Shown piece by piece: positions 42,268 to 51,512 of a DNA stretch of 64,000 nt. The DNA is from Flavobacterium sp. SLB02. Its GTDB lineage: Bacteria; Bacteroidota; Bacteroidia; Flavobacteriales; Flavobacteriaceae. The notes beneath the pieces are model-generated. The model ran no database searches and was not told the DNA's origin. It saw only the letters and a list, made by a program, of their open reading frames with translations. Numbering within the stretch: position 1 is the first letter of the stretch; each line of letters opens with the position of its first letter. Location: assembly GCF_009664855.1 (NCBI RefSeq), contig NZ_CP045928.1, positions 2,987,835 to 3,051,834 on the forward strand, in the 5' to 3' direction. The position numbers and the translations under genes were made by a program.

Positions 42268-43368
42268 ATGAACCATAGCGCACCTAACCTTACTAAAAAT
42301 ACTGTTGATTTTTTCAGTCAGTTTGAGGAGTTTTTTGATTCTTCGCCGGACTTATTATGTGTCGCCGGATTTGATGGTTATTTTAAAAAAATAAATCCAT
42401 CTGTATCAAAATTATTAGAATATAGTGAGGGAGAATTATTATCGAAACCCATAAACGATTTTGTTTTTGAAGATGACAGAATAAACACCTCTAATGCAAG
42501 AAAAAATCTAACCCGTAAAATTGGCTTATCTAATTTTGAAAACCGCTATGTAACAAAAAGCGGTAATGTGGTTTGGTTACTGTGGACATCGTTTCCTATA
42601 CAAAAAGACAAACTTGTGTTTGCAATTGCTAAAAATATTACGTTCAAAAAAGAGCTGGAACAGGAACGAAATGCTCACTTAACAGAACTTACTAAAATAA
42701 ATAACGAACTAAAACAGCTTACTTATACAACCGCGCATGATTTGAGATCTCCGGTAAATAATTTATTGGCTGTTTTTGATCTTCTGGATACTTCTACTAT
42801 AACTGATCCTGAAACGCTTGAACTGATTTCGATTATTGAAATCGCGACCCAAAGCCTAAAAAAAACTTTAATTGATCACGTCGCTATTCTGGATAAAAAA
42901 AATGAAGAAGACAATCAATTGGAGTCATTGAATTTTGATGCTGTTTTAAAAGAGGTTTTGTTTTCGATAAACTCTTTAATTCATAACTCAAAAGCAAGAG
43001 TTACTATTGATTTTTCTGAGGTAGAAACGGTTCTCTTTAATAAAACTTCTTTGAAAAGTATTTTTCTGAATTTAATTACAAATTCAATTAAATACTCTAA
43101 ACCCGGTTCTTTGCCCATTATTAATTTTAATTCACATCGTTTTAACGGAAGTACGCAACTGACCATTACAGACAACGGAATTGGTTTTGATATGGAAAAA
43201 GTAAAGGATAAGATTTTTGGATTACATCAAAAATTTAATTCACGCAAAGACAGCAACGGTATCGGTTTGTATTTGGTTTACAATCATGTAACCAATCTTG
43301 GCGGGCATATTTGTCTGGAAAGCAAACTTAATGAGGGCGCAAAATTTACAATTACTTTTAAGGATTAA
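42268..43368 (+). CDS. PAS domain sensor histidine kinase
   Basis: This 366-residue cytoplasmic-looking kinase lacks transmembrane segments. A PAS domain occupies about 20-125 ('SPDLLCVAGFDGYFKKINPS'), followed by a short coiled coil and a HisKA dimerisation domain with phospho-acceptor H157 in 'TAHDLRSPVNN'. The HATPase domain has N box 'NLITNSIKYS', G1 'DNGIGFD' and G2 'SNGIGLYLV'. No response regulator is adjacent. The LytTR regulator at 9736 is a possible partner only by exclusion. A shared terminator separates it from the convergent gene. Confidence 0.94.
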   Translation: MNHSAPNLTKNTVDFFSQFEEFFDSSPDLLCVAGFDGYFKKINPSVSKLLEYSEGELLSKPINDFVFEDDRINTSNARKNLTRKIGLSNFENRYVTKSGNVVWLLWTSFPIQKDKLVFAIAKNITFKKELEQERNAHLTELTKINNELKQLTYTTAHDLRSPVNNLLAVFDLLDTSTITDPETLELISIIEIATQSLKKTLIDHVAILDKKNEEDNQLESLNFDAVLKEVLFSINSLIHNSKARVTIDFSEVETVLFNKTSLKSIFLNLITNSIKYSKPGSLPIINFNSHRFNGSTQLTITDNGIGFDMEKVKDKIFGLHQKFNSRKDSNGIGLYLVYNHVTNLGGHICLESKLNEGAKFTITFKD

Positions 43369-43372
43369 GGTT

Positions 43373-43415
43373 TTATAAAAAAAACCATTCACAAAACGAA
43401 TGGCTTTTTTTATAA
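43373..43415. terminator. Bidirectional terminator between convergent genes
   Basis: TTATAAAAAAAACCATTC and GAATGGCTTTTTTTATAA pair with one mismatch, around a short ACAAAAC loop. Confidence 0.9.
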
Positions 43416-43421
43416 AACTGA

Positions 43422-43946
43422 TTACCTAATATCAAAATTATCGTATATATTTTGATAAATAGGCATGTAATCTAAAAACTCTTCAGGTTTAGAACAGAAT
43501 GTTAATAGGTATAAATCTCTTCCTTTTATAAAATAATATTGTAGAATTGTAGCAAAATATCCATTATCCAACATTGTCTTATAAACAATTTCTTGTCCTG
43601 TTAAACCATTTTTTAAAACTTTTCGATTTGAAATAATTTCACTGCTAACACCAAATTTTTTATCTATTATTTTTTTTAGCACTTTTGATTTAACATTCTC
43701 ATAGCCAAGATCTTTAATTACTAAACCAATGTTCTCTATAAAATTATCTTGTAAGGAACTTTTTTCACTCAGCAACATAAATGAATTTTGAAGTGAATCT
43801 GTTTTTTTAAGATACCAATTTTCAGGAAACAGCAACGAATATTTTTTCTCACTAATATATAATTTTCTATAAGCCTTTTCAGAATTTTGCTGACTAAACG
43901 TAAGTGTAGCGTAAAATAAAAAGCTTATTTGAAAAACGACTTTCAT
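43422..43946 (-). CDS. Hypothetical secreted protein, PsbP/Mog1-like fold possible
   Basis: The protein is 174 residues from the ATG at 43946, just before a signal peptide ('VFQISFLFYATLTFSQ'). The pattern 'KKYSLLFPENWYLKKTDS' followed by long amphipathic strands and a final 'PIYQNIYDNFDIR' resembles the small 'DUF1795/PsbP-like' domain, but this is only an impression. No catalytic motif. It starts 7 bp after the stop codon of the M28 peptidase gene and so is probably in the same operon. Confidence 0.7.
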   Translation of the reverse strand: MKVVFQISFLFYATLTFSQQNSEKAYRKLYISEKKYSLLFPENWYLKKTDSLQNSFMLLSEKSSLQDNFIENIGLVIKDLGYENVKSKVLKKIIDKKFGVSSEIISNRKVLKNGLTGQEIVYKTMLDNGYFATILQYYFIKGRDLYLLTFCSKPEEFLDYMPIYQNIYDNFDIR

Positions 43947-43953
43947 TTTAAAT

Positions 43954-45342
43954 CTAACTTTTTGTTGGCAGTATAATTCCGGTTTGGTCAATTAAATATA
44001 TCAGTGAAGTCATTGTTGCGGCTCCCAGTTCCAGTTCTCTTTTATTAATGGCATCAAATTTATCGTTTGCTGCATGGTGATAATCGAAGTAACGTTGTGA
44101 ATCTGGCATTAAACCTGCTTTTACAATCGTTTTAGACGTTAAATGTTCAATATCTGAACCACTATGCCCTTTTACAAAAGTATTAACGTAATAAGGTTCG
44201 AATAGAGGGGCAAATCCCTGAATTTTTTTCAGGTTAGCATCATCTGCTTCTATAGAAAAACCTCTTGGTGTAAATCCGCCCGAGTCGCTTTCAAGGGCAA
44301 AAATATGATTCTCGTTCTTTTGTTTGGCCACTTCTTCGTATTTCGCGCCGCCTTTTCCGCCGTTTTCTTCATTCATAAACAAAACTACACGAATCGTATT
44401 TTTAGGTTTGTAGTTTAAGTTTTTAAGTATGCGAACTACTTCCATACTTTGTACTACTCCAGCTCCATCGTCATGAGATCCGTCGGCGAGATCCCAGGAA
44501 TCTAAATGTCCGCCCACTACCATTATGTTTTCCGGAGTTACTGTTCCTGTAAGTTCTCCAATTACGTTATGTGACAATACATCTGGCAACGTCTCACAAG
44601 ATTGTTTAAAATAAAATTTTAATGCCGGATTTACTTTTAAGGATTTACTCAACAATTCAGCTCCGTTTGTACTAATTGCAGCAGCCGGGATATATTTTTC
44701 TTTTGGTAAATCACCATAAGTTTGATTTCCTGCATGCGGGAAATCGTCTAAACGTAAATTTAGTGAACGAACAATTGCTCCTACAGCTCCTAATTGCGCA
44801 GCTTCTTTTGCTCCTATTCTTCTTTGATCTCCTGCTCCTGAATAAGCATCAAAAGTTCCCACATTTTCAGGGTTCATTGGTCTATTAAAAAATACAATTT
44901 TACCTTTTACTTTATCTCCTAAAGCCCTTAATTCATCTATACTTTTTACCTCAACAATTTCTGCTGTAATACCTGTTTTTGGAGTGGCAACTGAAGCTCC
45001 CAAAGCACAAATTGGCACGTTGGTTTTTATTTTTCCATCTAAAATATAAGCTGTTTCTTTTTCGCCACGAACCCAATGCGGAACCATAACTTCCTGTAAA
45101 TACACTTTATCAAGCCCTAATGTCTCAAGTTGTCTTTTTGTATACTCTACTGCTTCTTCGGCACCTTTAGAACCTGACAAACGGCTTCCGATATCGTTAG
45201 ACAAATATTCTAACCAGGTATAACATTTAGCTTCTGTTAAAGCTTTTTTATAGAATAATTTAATATTCTTTTCATCATTTGACTGTGCAAAAGATGTCAA
45301 TCCGTTTAAAACCAAAGCAGTTAAAAGAATCGTTTTTTTCAT
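43954..45342 (-). CDS. M28 family zinc aminopeptidase, secreted
   Basis: The protein is about 462 residues from the ATG at 45342, which directly precedes a signal peptide ('LTALVLNGLTSFAQ'); an in-frame ATG lies 9 bp upstream. A PA-type insert comes first ('IVFFNRPMNP', 'AIVRSLNLRLDDFPHAGN'). The co-catalytic zinc site is complete: 'VGGHLDSWDLADGSHDDGAG', 'NEENGG', 'ESDSGGF' and 'HHAANDKFD'. It probably removes N-terminal residues from extracellular peptides. It is the last-but-one gene of the minus-strand run behind GH43, separated by a terminator. Confidence 0.94.
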   Translation of the reverse strand: MKKTILLTALVLNGLTSFAQSNDEKNIKLFYKKALTEAKCYTWLEYLSNDIGSRLSGSKGAEEAVEYTKRQLETLGLDKVYLQEVMVPHWVRGEKETAYILDGKIKTNVPICALGASVATPKTGITAEIVEVKSIDELRALGDKVKGKIVFFNRPMNPENVGTFDAYSGAGDQRRIGAKEAAQLGAVGAIVRSLNLRLDDFPHAGNQTYGDLPKEKYIPAAAISTNGAELLSKSLKVNPALKFYFKQSCETLPDVLSHNVIGELTGTVTPENIMVVGGHLDSWDLADGSHDDGAGVVQSMEVVRILKNLNYKPKNTIRVVLFMNEENGGKGGAKYEEVAKQKNENHIFALESDSGGFTPRGFSIEADDANLKKIQGFAPLFEPYYVNTFVKGHSGSDIEHLTSKTIVKAGLMPDSQRYFDYHHAANDKFDAINKRELELGAATMTSLIYLIDQTGIILPTKS

Positions 45343-45423
45343 AGGGTTCATGCGTTTTTGGGTTGTTACACAAAGGAACAAAATTCTTTACAACTGCCGG
45401 AGTTTCTCCTGAACTATTCACAT

Positions 45424-45470
45424 AAAAAAAACTCTAATTACAAACCTTTCAGTTTACAACTAGAGTTTTT
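45424..45470 (-). terminator. Terminator after the GH43 gene
   Basis: AAAACTCTA pairs with TAGAGTTTT across a 24-base loop, with flanking A/T runs. It lies about 20 bp past the GH43 stop codon on the minus strand. Confidence 0.72.
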
Positions 45471-45490
45471 ATGGTATTAATAAAATAAAA

Positions 45491-47413
45491 CTATTTTACT
45501 TCTATAATCTTATTTTTTGTTCCAATTCCGTTCTCATTAAAAGCTTCGATTGTAAAGTAATACTTTGTTCCTTTATCTAAGCCTCTAAAATCATACGAAC
45601 TATCGCCGTACACCATGATACTGTTGTATAGTTTATCAGATGAAATTCCGTAATAGATATTGTAACCAATGGCATCAGCTTGCTTTTTCCATGAGATCAT
45701 AGCGTTTCTTGAATCTGTTTTATTTCGATCGACTTTAAGCGAATTAACCGCTTTTGGTTTTTCTAATAATCCATTACCGAATACTCTAAAATCTGAAATC
45801 GCAAACAATCCCGATGCATTGTGAATGTTTTCCATTTTGATGTATCGTGCTTTTATTGATTTTGTCAACTCAACATAGTCATGAGGAACATCTTTATCAT
45901 TCTTGGATTTATCTACAACTAAAGTCCAGTTTTTAGCATCATCTGACATAAAGATTTTATATTGATAATAAATATCCATCGCCTTGTTGTATTGTGTTGC
46001 TTTATGATCTGCATAATTAATTTGCAATGCTTTAATTTCCATTTGTCTGCCTAAATCCATTTGAAGCCATTCGCCCGGATCACCCGTTTTAGCAGACCAA
46101 TACGTTTGAATATCTTCATCTGTCAGGTTGTTAGGCCCATAACAAAATTTCTCAAATACTTTTTTGCCACCTGTATCCACTCTATGCGTCTGAACTTCCA
46201 TACATTCTTCTGAAGAAGATACGGTTACCGGTTTTTTATACGAAAGTAACATCCATCCTGATGAAGCTCCTTTTGTCTGATCGCGTTCTTGTGTTGGCAA
46301 CTCAATAGGGAAATCGCCGTAAGAAGTGATAGAATACATGACTTCATCTTTGTCAAATCCGGCCGGAAACATATCGATACGACGCTCGAAACGATCTTTA
46401 ATCGAAATTTTACACGTTCCGGTATTCCAGTAATTGCCGTAATTATCCGCAAAAGTATTTCCGTGTCCTGCTCCAATTACAAATCCTCCCGGTTTATACG
46501 ACATCGGGTTGTGTTTTTGATACTCAAAAGGCCCTAACGGACTATTACCTACATGAACCCCGTTTGCATATCCTTTAAATTCAGTAGCCGGAGCACCATA
46601 TTGCATATAATATTTTCCGTTGTGTTTGGTCATCCAGGCACCTTCTATAAAATCACCCCAAGGTGCTGGTTCCATATCATTATTAGGTCCAAAACGTTCC
46701 CAACCGTGATTTTTAGGATCAAGACCTACTACTTCTTTAATTTGTCCGTATGGTCGTTGAATATCTTCTACTTCAGTTGCTGCATATAATTGTGCATAAT
46801 CGGCCTGATTTCCTACCGGCAACCAGGTTTTATAATCTACTTCGGTTCCTACAAGAGGTAATTTTCCGCTTGAACCATAATACATATAGACTTTTTTATC
46901 CTCATCCTGAAAAATAGCAGGATCCCAGGTTGGTAACATTGCTTTGTCTACATGACGTAACCATCTTCCTGATTTAGGATCGGCAGTTTTCCAAACTGGA
47001 TGATCTTTTTTCCAGGTAGAACCTACATAAAATAAAGTATCATTTACAACCCATGCAGCAGGCGCACATTGATCATCGTCTCCCGGTTGTCTTTGAAAAC
47101 TTCCGTAAACGAAATTCCAGTCAGACATATCCTTACTCCAGAAAAATCCCGCCTGATTGGTCGCAAATAAATAATATTCGCCTTTGTAAGTAATAATTAC
47201 CGGATCGGCACTTGAACGGCGAGATTCAGGGATTCCGTTGTGATTATGAGTTGTGTAATTGTATCCAATATTAATTGGATTACAATAGGTCGATGCAGGT
47301 TTATTAGGATCAAACCATTCTGTTTTACCAGAAATACTGGATTTTTGTGCTGAGATAGTGATATTAAATCCGATCAAAAGCAACAAAAGCGATATAGACG
47401 ATACTTTATACAT
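45491..47413 (-). CDS. GH43-family glycoside hydrolase with F5/8-type and fibronectin-like C-terminal domains
   Basis: This 640-residue secreted enzyme has a signal peptide ('LLIGFNITISAQ'). The five-bladed GH43 domain (about 30-370) has the catalytic trio D70 in 'SADPVI', D164 in 'TWDPAIF' and E257 in 'IEGAW'. A discoidin/F5-8C-like carbohydrate-binding domain follows (about 420-550, 'WLQMDLGRQMEIKALQI', 'ARYIKMENIH'), and then a fibronectin type III domain at the C-terminus (about 555-640). GH43 enzymes usually act on arabinose- or xylose-containing glycans; the subfamily is not assigned. A heptanucleotide repeat tract lies 48 bp upstream. Confidence 0.9.
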   Translation of the reverse strand: MYKVSSISLLLLLIGFNITISAQKSSISGKTEWFDPNKPASTYCNPINIGYNYTTHNHNGIPESRRSSADPVIITYKGEYYLFATNQAGFFWSKDMSDWNFVYGSFQRQPGDDDQCAPAAWVVNDTLFYVGSTWKKDHPVWKTADPKSGRWLRHVDKAMLPTWDPAIFQDEDKKVYMYYGSSGKLPLVGTEVDYKTWLPVGNQADYAQLYAATEVEDIQRPYGQIKEVVGLDPKNHGWERFGPNNDMEPAPWGDFIEGAWMTKHNGKYYMQYGAPATEFKGYANGVHVGNSPLGPFEYQKHNPMSYKPGGFVIGAGHGNTFADNYGNYWNTGTCKISIKDRFERRIDMFPAGFDKDEVMYSITSYGDFPIELPTQERDQTKGASSGWMLLSYKKPVTVSSSEECMEVQTHRVDTGGKKVFEKFCYGPNNLTDEDIQTYWSAKTGDPGEWLQMDLGRQMEIKALQINYADHKATQYNKAMDIYYQYKIFMSDDAKNWTLVVDKSKNDKDVPHDYVELTKSIKARYIKMENIHNASGLFAISDFRVFGNGLLEKPKAVNSLKVDRNKTDSRNAMISWKKQADAIGYNIYYGISSDKLYNSIMVYGDSSYDFRGLDKGTKYYFTIEAFNENGIGTKNKIIEVK

Positions 47414-47460
47414 TTCTTTTATTTTTTGTTTTTAAAATCAGGTAATCAGAGTTTAAAAGC

Positions 47461-47587
47461 TATTCTTTATTCTTTATTCTTTATTCTTTATTCTTTATTC
47501 TTTATTCTTTATTCTTTATTCTTTATTCTTTATTCTTTATTCTTTATTCTTTATTCTTTATTCTTTATTCTTTATTCTTTATTCTTT
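47461..47587. repeat. Heptanucleotide tandem repeat, (TATTCTT)x18
   Basis: About 126 bp of uninterrupted 7-base units. The right end overlaps the last codons of the GDPD gene; the left end stops 48 bp before the GH43 start. Copy number would alter the spacing between the GDPD and GH43 genes and anything regulating GH43. Confidence 0.95.
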
Positions 47588-48350
47588 CTTTTAATAATTC
47601 AGGTTCATTAGTAGTGATGTAATCAAACTTGTTTTGAATGATCCAATCCATATCAGCGGCTTCATTAACTGTCCAGGCATTTAGAATAATATTATTCTCT
47701 TTTGCTTCTTTAATCCATTGAGGATGTTTTTTAAAGAATGAATAATGATAATCGACGCCATCAATATGGTCTGCTTTTACTTCTTTTGGAGATTTATTCC
47801 CTTCCAAATATTGCAAAACTGTTTTTTGATCCACCTTTCTAATTTGCTTTAGAATCTCGTAATCAAAACTAATGTAGCAGGTATTTTTATCTGCCTTTAG
47901 TTTTTTGACCGTTTCAACCGTCATTAACGCCGTCTTTTTTCCTCTCTCTTTGCTTATTTCCGAAGGTTTTATTTCGCAAACTAAAAGTGTGTGTTTATTA
48001 TTCTTTTTACCTTCAACGATATACTCGTGCAGAGTTGGAAGCTTTTCTCCGTTAGAAAGTTTAAACTTGATCAAGTCAGCATAATTTGTTTCTTCGATAA
48101 GTAATTTGTTATAATGCGCATCGTGATTGATTATAAGCGAATCATCTGCAGTTCTCCACACATCAAACTCTGAACCTGGAAGTTTTAAACCGATCGCATG
48201 TCGTAGGGATGCAATAGAATTTTCAGGTAAGTTATTTTTTTTCCATGCTCCGCGATGTGCTACTATTGCATTTTTTTTTGCACTACAAGAAGAGAAAACA
48301 ACTATGATCAGCATGATAAGGAATGCATAAAATATTTTAATTGTATTCAT
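47565..48350 (-). CDS. Glycerophosphodiester phosphodiesterase family lipoprotein
   Basis: This 261-residue protein has a lipoprotein signal ('VVFSSC', Cys at about 22). The GDPD signature is complete: 'VAHRGAWKKNNLPENSIASL' (first His, Glu), 'PGSEFDVWRTADDSLIINHDA' (Glu-Asp and second His), and the TIM-barrel C-terminal 'NAWTVNEAADMDWIIQN'. The family hydrolyses glycerophosphodiesters to glycerol-3-phosphate and alcohol. The C-terminal codons run into the heptanucleotide repeat. It lies between GH3 and GH43 genes, an odd partner for a glycan locus. Confidence 0.93.
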   Translation of the reverse strand: MNTIKIFYAFLIMLIIVVFSSCSAKKNAIVAHRGAWKKNNLPENSIASLRHAIGLKLPGSEFDVWRTADDSLIINHDAHYNKLLIEETNYADLIKFKLSNGEKLPTLHEYIVEGKKNNKHTLLVCEIKPSEISKERGKKTALMTVETVKKLKADKNTCYISFDYEILKQIRKVDQKTVLQYLEGNKSPKEVKADHIDGVDYHYSFFKKHPQWIKEAKENNIILNAWTVNEAADMDWIIQNKFDYITTNEPELLKERIKNKE

Positions 48351-48424
48351 TGTATAGAAATTAAGATTTGTATTTTTTAATTAATCACTATTAAATTTAC
48401 TTACAAAATAGTGACTAAAAAGTT

Positions 48425-48457
48425 AAAAAAAAGCCCTCCGAACTAACAACGAAGGGC
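48425..48457 (-). terminator. Terminator after the GH3 gene
   Basis: On the minus strand GCCCTTCG and CGGAGGGC pair (one G-U) followed by eight T, 23 bp past the GH3 stop. It insulates the GDPD and GH43 genes from the PUL transcript. Confidence 0.82.
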
Positions 48458-48479
48458 CAATCAATAATAAATAAACCAA

Positions 48480-50780
48480 CTATTTAGTTAACTCAAAACT
48501 AACTTTCTTATCGGCATTTGAATTTCCACCAACGAAAACATCAAACTGTCCAGGTTCTGCTACAAATTGTAAATCAGAATTATAAAATTTTAAATCTTCA
48601 ACTGTGATATCAAAAGTCACGGTTTGTTTTTCACCTTTTTTAAGTGTTATTTTTTGGAAATTTTTCAGTTCTCTAACTGGTCTTGTTACTGAACCTACTA
48701 CATCTCTGATATACAATTGAACAGTTTCTTTTCCGTCATACTTTCCTGTATTAGCAACATCTACAGTTACTTTTAATTTACCAGAAGGATTCATTTTATC
48801 AGATGAAATTTTCAGGTTTGAATACTCAAAAGAAGTATAGCTTAAACCGAAACCAAATGGAAATAATGGTTCGTTTCTTTCGTCGATATAATTAGATCTG
48901 AATTTTTCGAATTTACCTTCTGTGTTAGAAAGTGGTCTTCCTGTATTTTTGTGTGCATAGTAAATTGGCAATTGACCAACGCTTCTAGGGAAAGTTGAAG
49001 TTAATTTTCCAGAAGGATTTACATCTCCAAATAAAACATCAGCAATAGCATAACCTGCTTCACTACCTGCAAACCAAACATTCAAAATTGCAGGAACAGT
49101 TTCGTTCTCTTCTTTAATCACTAATGGACGTCCGTCGAATAAAACTAAAACAACTGGTTTTCCTGTTTTTAACAATGCATTTAATAAATCTTTTTGAGCT
49201 TGTGGAATTTCTAAATTCGTACGGCTGCTGGATTCTCCGCTTAATTCTGCAGATTCTCCAAGAGCTGCAACAATCACATCAGATTGATTTGCTACTTTTA
49301 AAGCTTCTGCTAATAACTCTTCTTTTGAACGACCATCACGGTGTAATGTTTTACCAAACATTGTTGCGTTAGTTTCAAAAGTTTCATCGTAATCTAAGTT
49401 ACTTCCTTTTGCATACAATACTTTCGTAGAAGGTCCAGCTACTTCTTTGATTCCTGCTAAAAGTGAAATAGCATTTTCCATTTTAGTAGCAACACTCCAG
49501 GTTCCCGGCATGTTTTCTTTAGCATCTGCCAATGGTCCGATCAAAGCAATAGTTCCTGCTTTTTTAAGTGGTAATACTTGCCCTTGATTTTTTAATAAAA
49601 CCAATGATTGTGCAGAAATTGATCTTGCTTCTTTTCTGCTGCTTGAAGTAAAGATTTCAGTTTTAGCTCTTTTTTCATCACAATATTTATACGGATCCTG
49701 GAACAATCCTAAATCGTATTTAGCTTCTAAAATAAGTTTAACTGCATTATCGATTGTTTCGATCGTTACTTTTTTCTCGTCTAATGATTTTTTTAAAGTT
49801 CCTAAGAAACCTTCTCCAACCATATCCATCTCAACACCTGCATTTAAAGACTGGGCAGATACTGCTTGTAAATCTCCCATACCATGTTCGATCATTTCAG
49901 GAATTCCGGTAAAGTCAGTTACTACAAAACCTTTAAAGCCCCATTGTTTTCTTAAAACATCGGTCATTAACCATTTGTTTCCAGTTGCAGGAATTCCATC
50001 AACTTCGTTAAAAGAAGCCATAACAGAACCTACACCAGCATCAACAGCTGCTTTGTAAGGAGGGAAATAATCATTAAACATTCTGATATGACTCATATCA
50101 ACTGTATTGTAATCACGACCACCTTCCGGAGCACCATATAAAGCGAAGTGTTTTACACACGCCATAATCGAATTGTTTTTCGAAAGATCATGTTGTTGGT
50201 ATCCGTTTACCATTGCAGTTGCAATTCGGCTTCCTAAATACGGGTCTTCACCTGAACCTTCAGAAACTCTTCCCCAACGTGGATCACGAGAAACATCCAC
50301 CATAGGAGAGAATGTCCAGTTGATACCGTCAGCACTTGCTTCCTGAGCTGCAATTTGCGCACTTCTTTCGATTAATCCCATATCCCAGGTACAAGATAAT
50401 CCTAACGGAATTGGGAATGTTGTTTCGTAACCGTGAATAACATCCATACCAAAAATCAATGGAATTTTCAAACGGCTTTTTTCAACAGCAATTTTTTGTA
50501 CTTCTCTAATTTTTTGAACAGATTTAATATTGAATAAACCTCCAACTTTACCTTCAGCAATTTTTGTCGCCACATCAGAACTGTTTGCTTGTCCTGTAGT
50601 AATATCTCCAGAAGTTGGTAAATTAAGCTGACCTAATTTTTCATCTAATGTCATTTTCGACATTAACTCAGCTACAAACTCTGACCTTGGTTTAATTTTT
50701 ACTGTATTTTTAGTATTCTTTTTCTGGGCATAACCCAAAACAGCACATCCTAAAAATAGTAAGACTAATTTGTTTTTCAT
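48480..50780 (-). CDS. bglX: GH3 family beta-glucosidase (BglX-like)
   Basis: This 766-residue secreted enzyme has a signal peptide (about 1-19). The GH3 N-terminal barrel contains 'GMDVIHGYETTFPIPLGLS', 'DVSRDPRWGR', 'VKHFALYGAPEGGRDYN', and the nucleophile D289 in 'GFVVTDF'. A C-terminal sandwich has the acid/base-type region near 'VAALGESAELSGESSSR', and a final fibronectin III-like domain (about 680-766). It removes glucosyl units from non-reducing ends; in a GH144 locus the related BT_3567 enzyme is known to cleave beta-1,2-glucooligosaccharides. It starts 10 bp after the alpha/beta hydrolase gene. Confidence 0.94.
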   Translation of the reverse strand: MKNKLVLLFLGCAVLGYAQKKNTKNTVKIKPRSEFVAELMSKMTLDEKLGQLNLPTSGDITTGQANSSDVATKIAEGKVGGLFNIKSVQKIREVQKIAVEKSRLKIPLIFGMDVIHGYETTFPIPLGLSCTWDMGLIERSAQIAAQEASADGINWTFSPMVDVSRDPRWGRVSEGSGEDPYLGSRIATAMVNGYQQHDLSKNNSIMACVKHFALYGAPEGGRDYNTVDMSHIRMFNDYFPPYKAAVDAGVGSVMASFNEVDGIPATGNKWLMTDVLRKQWGFKGFVVTDFTGIPEMIEHGMGDLQAVSAQSLNAGVEMDMVGEGFLGTLKKSLDEKKVTIETIDNAVKLILEAKYDLGLFQDPYKYCDEKRAKTEIFTSSSRKEARSISAQSLVLLKNQGQVLPLKKAGTIALIGPLADAKENMPGTWSVATKMENAISLLAGIKEVAGPSTKVLYAKGSNLDYDETFETNATMFGKTLHRDGRSKEELLAEALKVANQSDVIVAALGESAELSGESSSRTNLEIPQAQKDLLNALLKTGKPVVLVLFDGRPLVIKEENETVPAILNVWFAGSEAGYAIADVLFGDVNPSGKLTSTFPRSVGQLPIYYAHKNTGRPLSNTEGKFEKFRSNYIDERNEPLFPFGFGLSYTSFEYSNLKISSDKMNPSGKLKVTVDVANTGKYDGKETVQLYIRDVVGSVTRPVRELKNFQKITLKKGEKQTVTFDITVEDLKFYNSDLQFVAEPGQFDVFVGGNSNADKKVSFELTK

Positions 50781-50790
50781 TCCATTATAT

Positions 50791-51504
50791 TTATTTGTTC
50801 GTATTCGTTTTCATTTGTTTAAACATCCAGTCATAAATTTCGGGATTGTCGTAAACTCTCGACCAGCTATCGTGGCCAGCATCATCAAAAATGGTCAATT
50901 GTACATCTTTGCCATTGCACTTTTTTAATTCTTTGTAAATGGTGATCGCATAATCTACCTTTACTACATCATCTAATAATCCGTGAAAAATCCTGGTTGG
51001 GATATTCGCAATTTTACAAGCACTTTCTAATTCAATCAAGTCAACAAAACCTGAAATAGGTACAATTGCCGCAAACTTATCAGGATATGATAATGCTAAA
51101 TTCCATGCTGCCCAACCTCCGGAACTTAAACCCGTAACGTATATTCTGTCAGGATCTATTTTGTTTTCCTTTTGAATTTTTAAAATCAATTCATTAATCG
51201 ATTCAATATTCCAATTTTGATCTTCTTTGCATTGAGGAGCTAAAACATAAGCATCTAATTGATGTGTTTTAAGATATTTTAAAGGTCCATTAATTTTTAC
51301 TTTTTCAATGTCTGTTCCTTTTTCTCCATCACCTGAAATAAAAACGATTAATGGCTTTTTATCTTTCGCATTGGCCGGCTTGTGTAATGCATAACCTAGT
51401 TCATAGTTGGTTACTTGTACTGTTTTTATTTTTCCGGTTGTTTCGCTTTGCGCAAAACCCATTACAGAAAATAATATCGCTATTAATGCTATTTTAAATT
51501 TCAT
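50791..51504 (-). CDS. Secreted alpha/beta hydrolase (putative carboxylesterase)
   Basis: This 237-residue protein has a signal peptide ('FSVMGFAQS'). The nucleophile elbow is 'VTGLSSGGWAAWN' (GxSxG, Ser about 132); the acid and His lie in 'GLLDDVVKVD' and 'DDAGHDSW'. It resembles dienelactone hydrolase/PHB-depolymerase-like putative esterases that occur in polysaccharide loci, where they may remove acyl groups. It sits between GH144 and GH3 with 8- and 10-bp spacers, so all three are one transcription unit. Confidence 0.9.
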   Translation of the reverse strand: MKFKIALIAILFSVMGFAQSETTGKIKTVQVTNYELGYALHKPANAKDKKPLIVFISGDGEKGTDIEKVKINGPLKYLKTHQLDAYVLAPQCKEDQNWNIESINELILKIQKENKIDPDRIYVTGLSSGGWAAWNLALSYPDKFAAIVPISGFVDLIELESACKIANIPTRIFHGLLDDVVKVDYAITIYKELKKCNGKDVQLTIFDDAGHDSWSRVYDNPEIYDWMFKQMKTNTNK

Positions 51505-51512
51505 TCGAAATG

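Noticed and set aside
47426..47611. Plus-strand frame encoding an ILYSLFF repeat peptide
   Set aside because: Produced solely by the heptanucleotide tract (three units = 21 bp = seven codons); useful for counting copies but not a gene.
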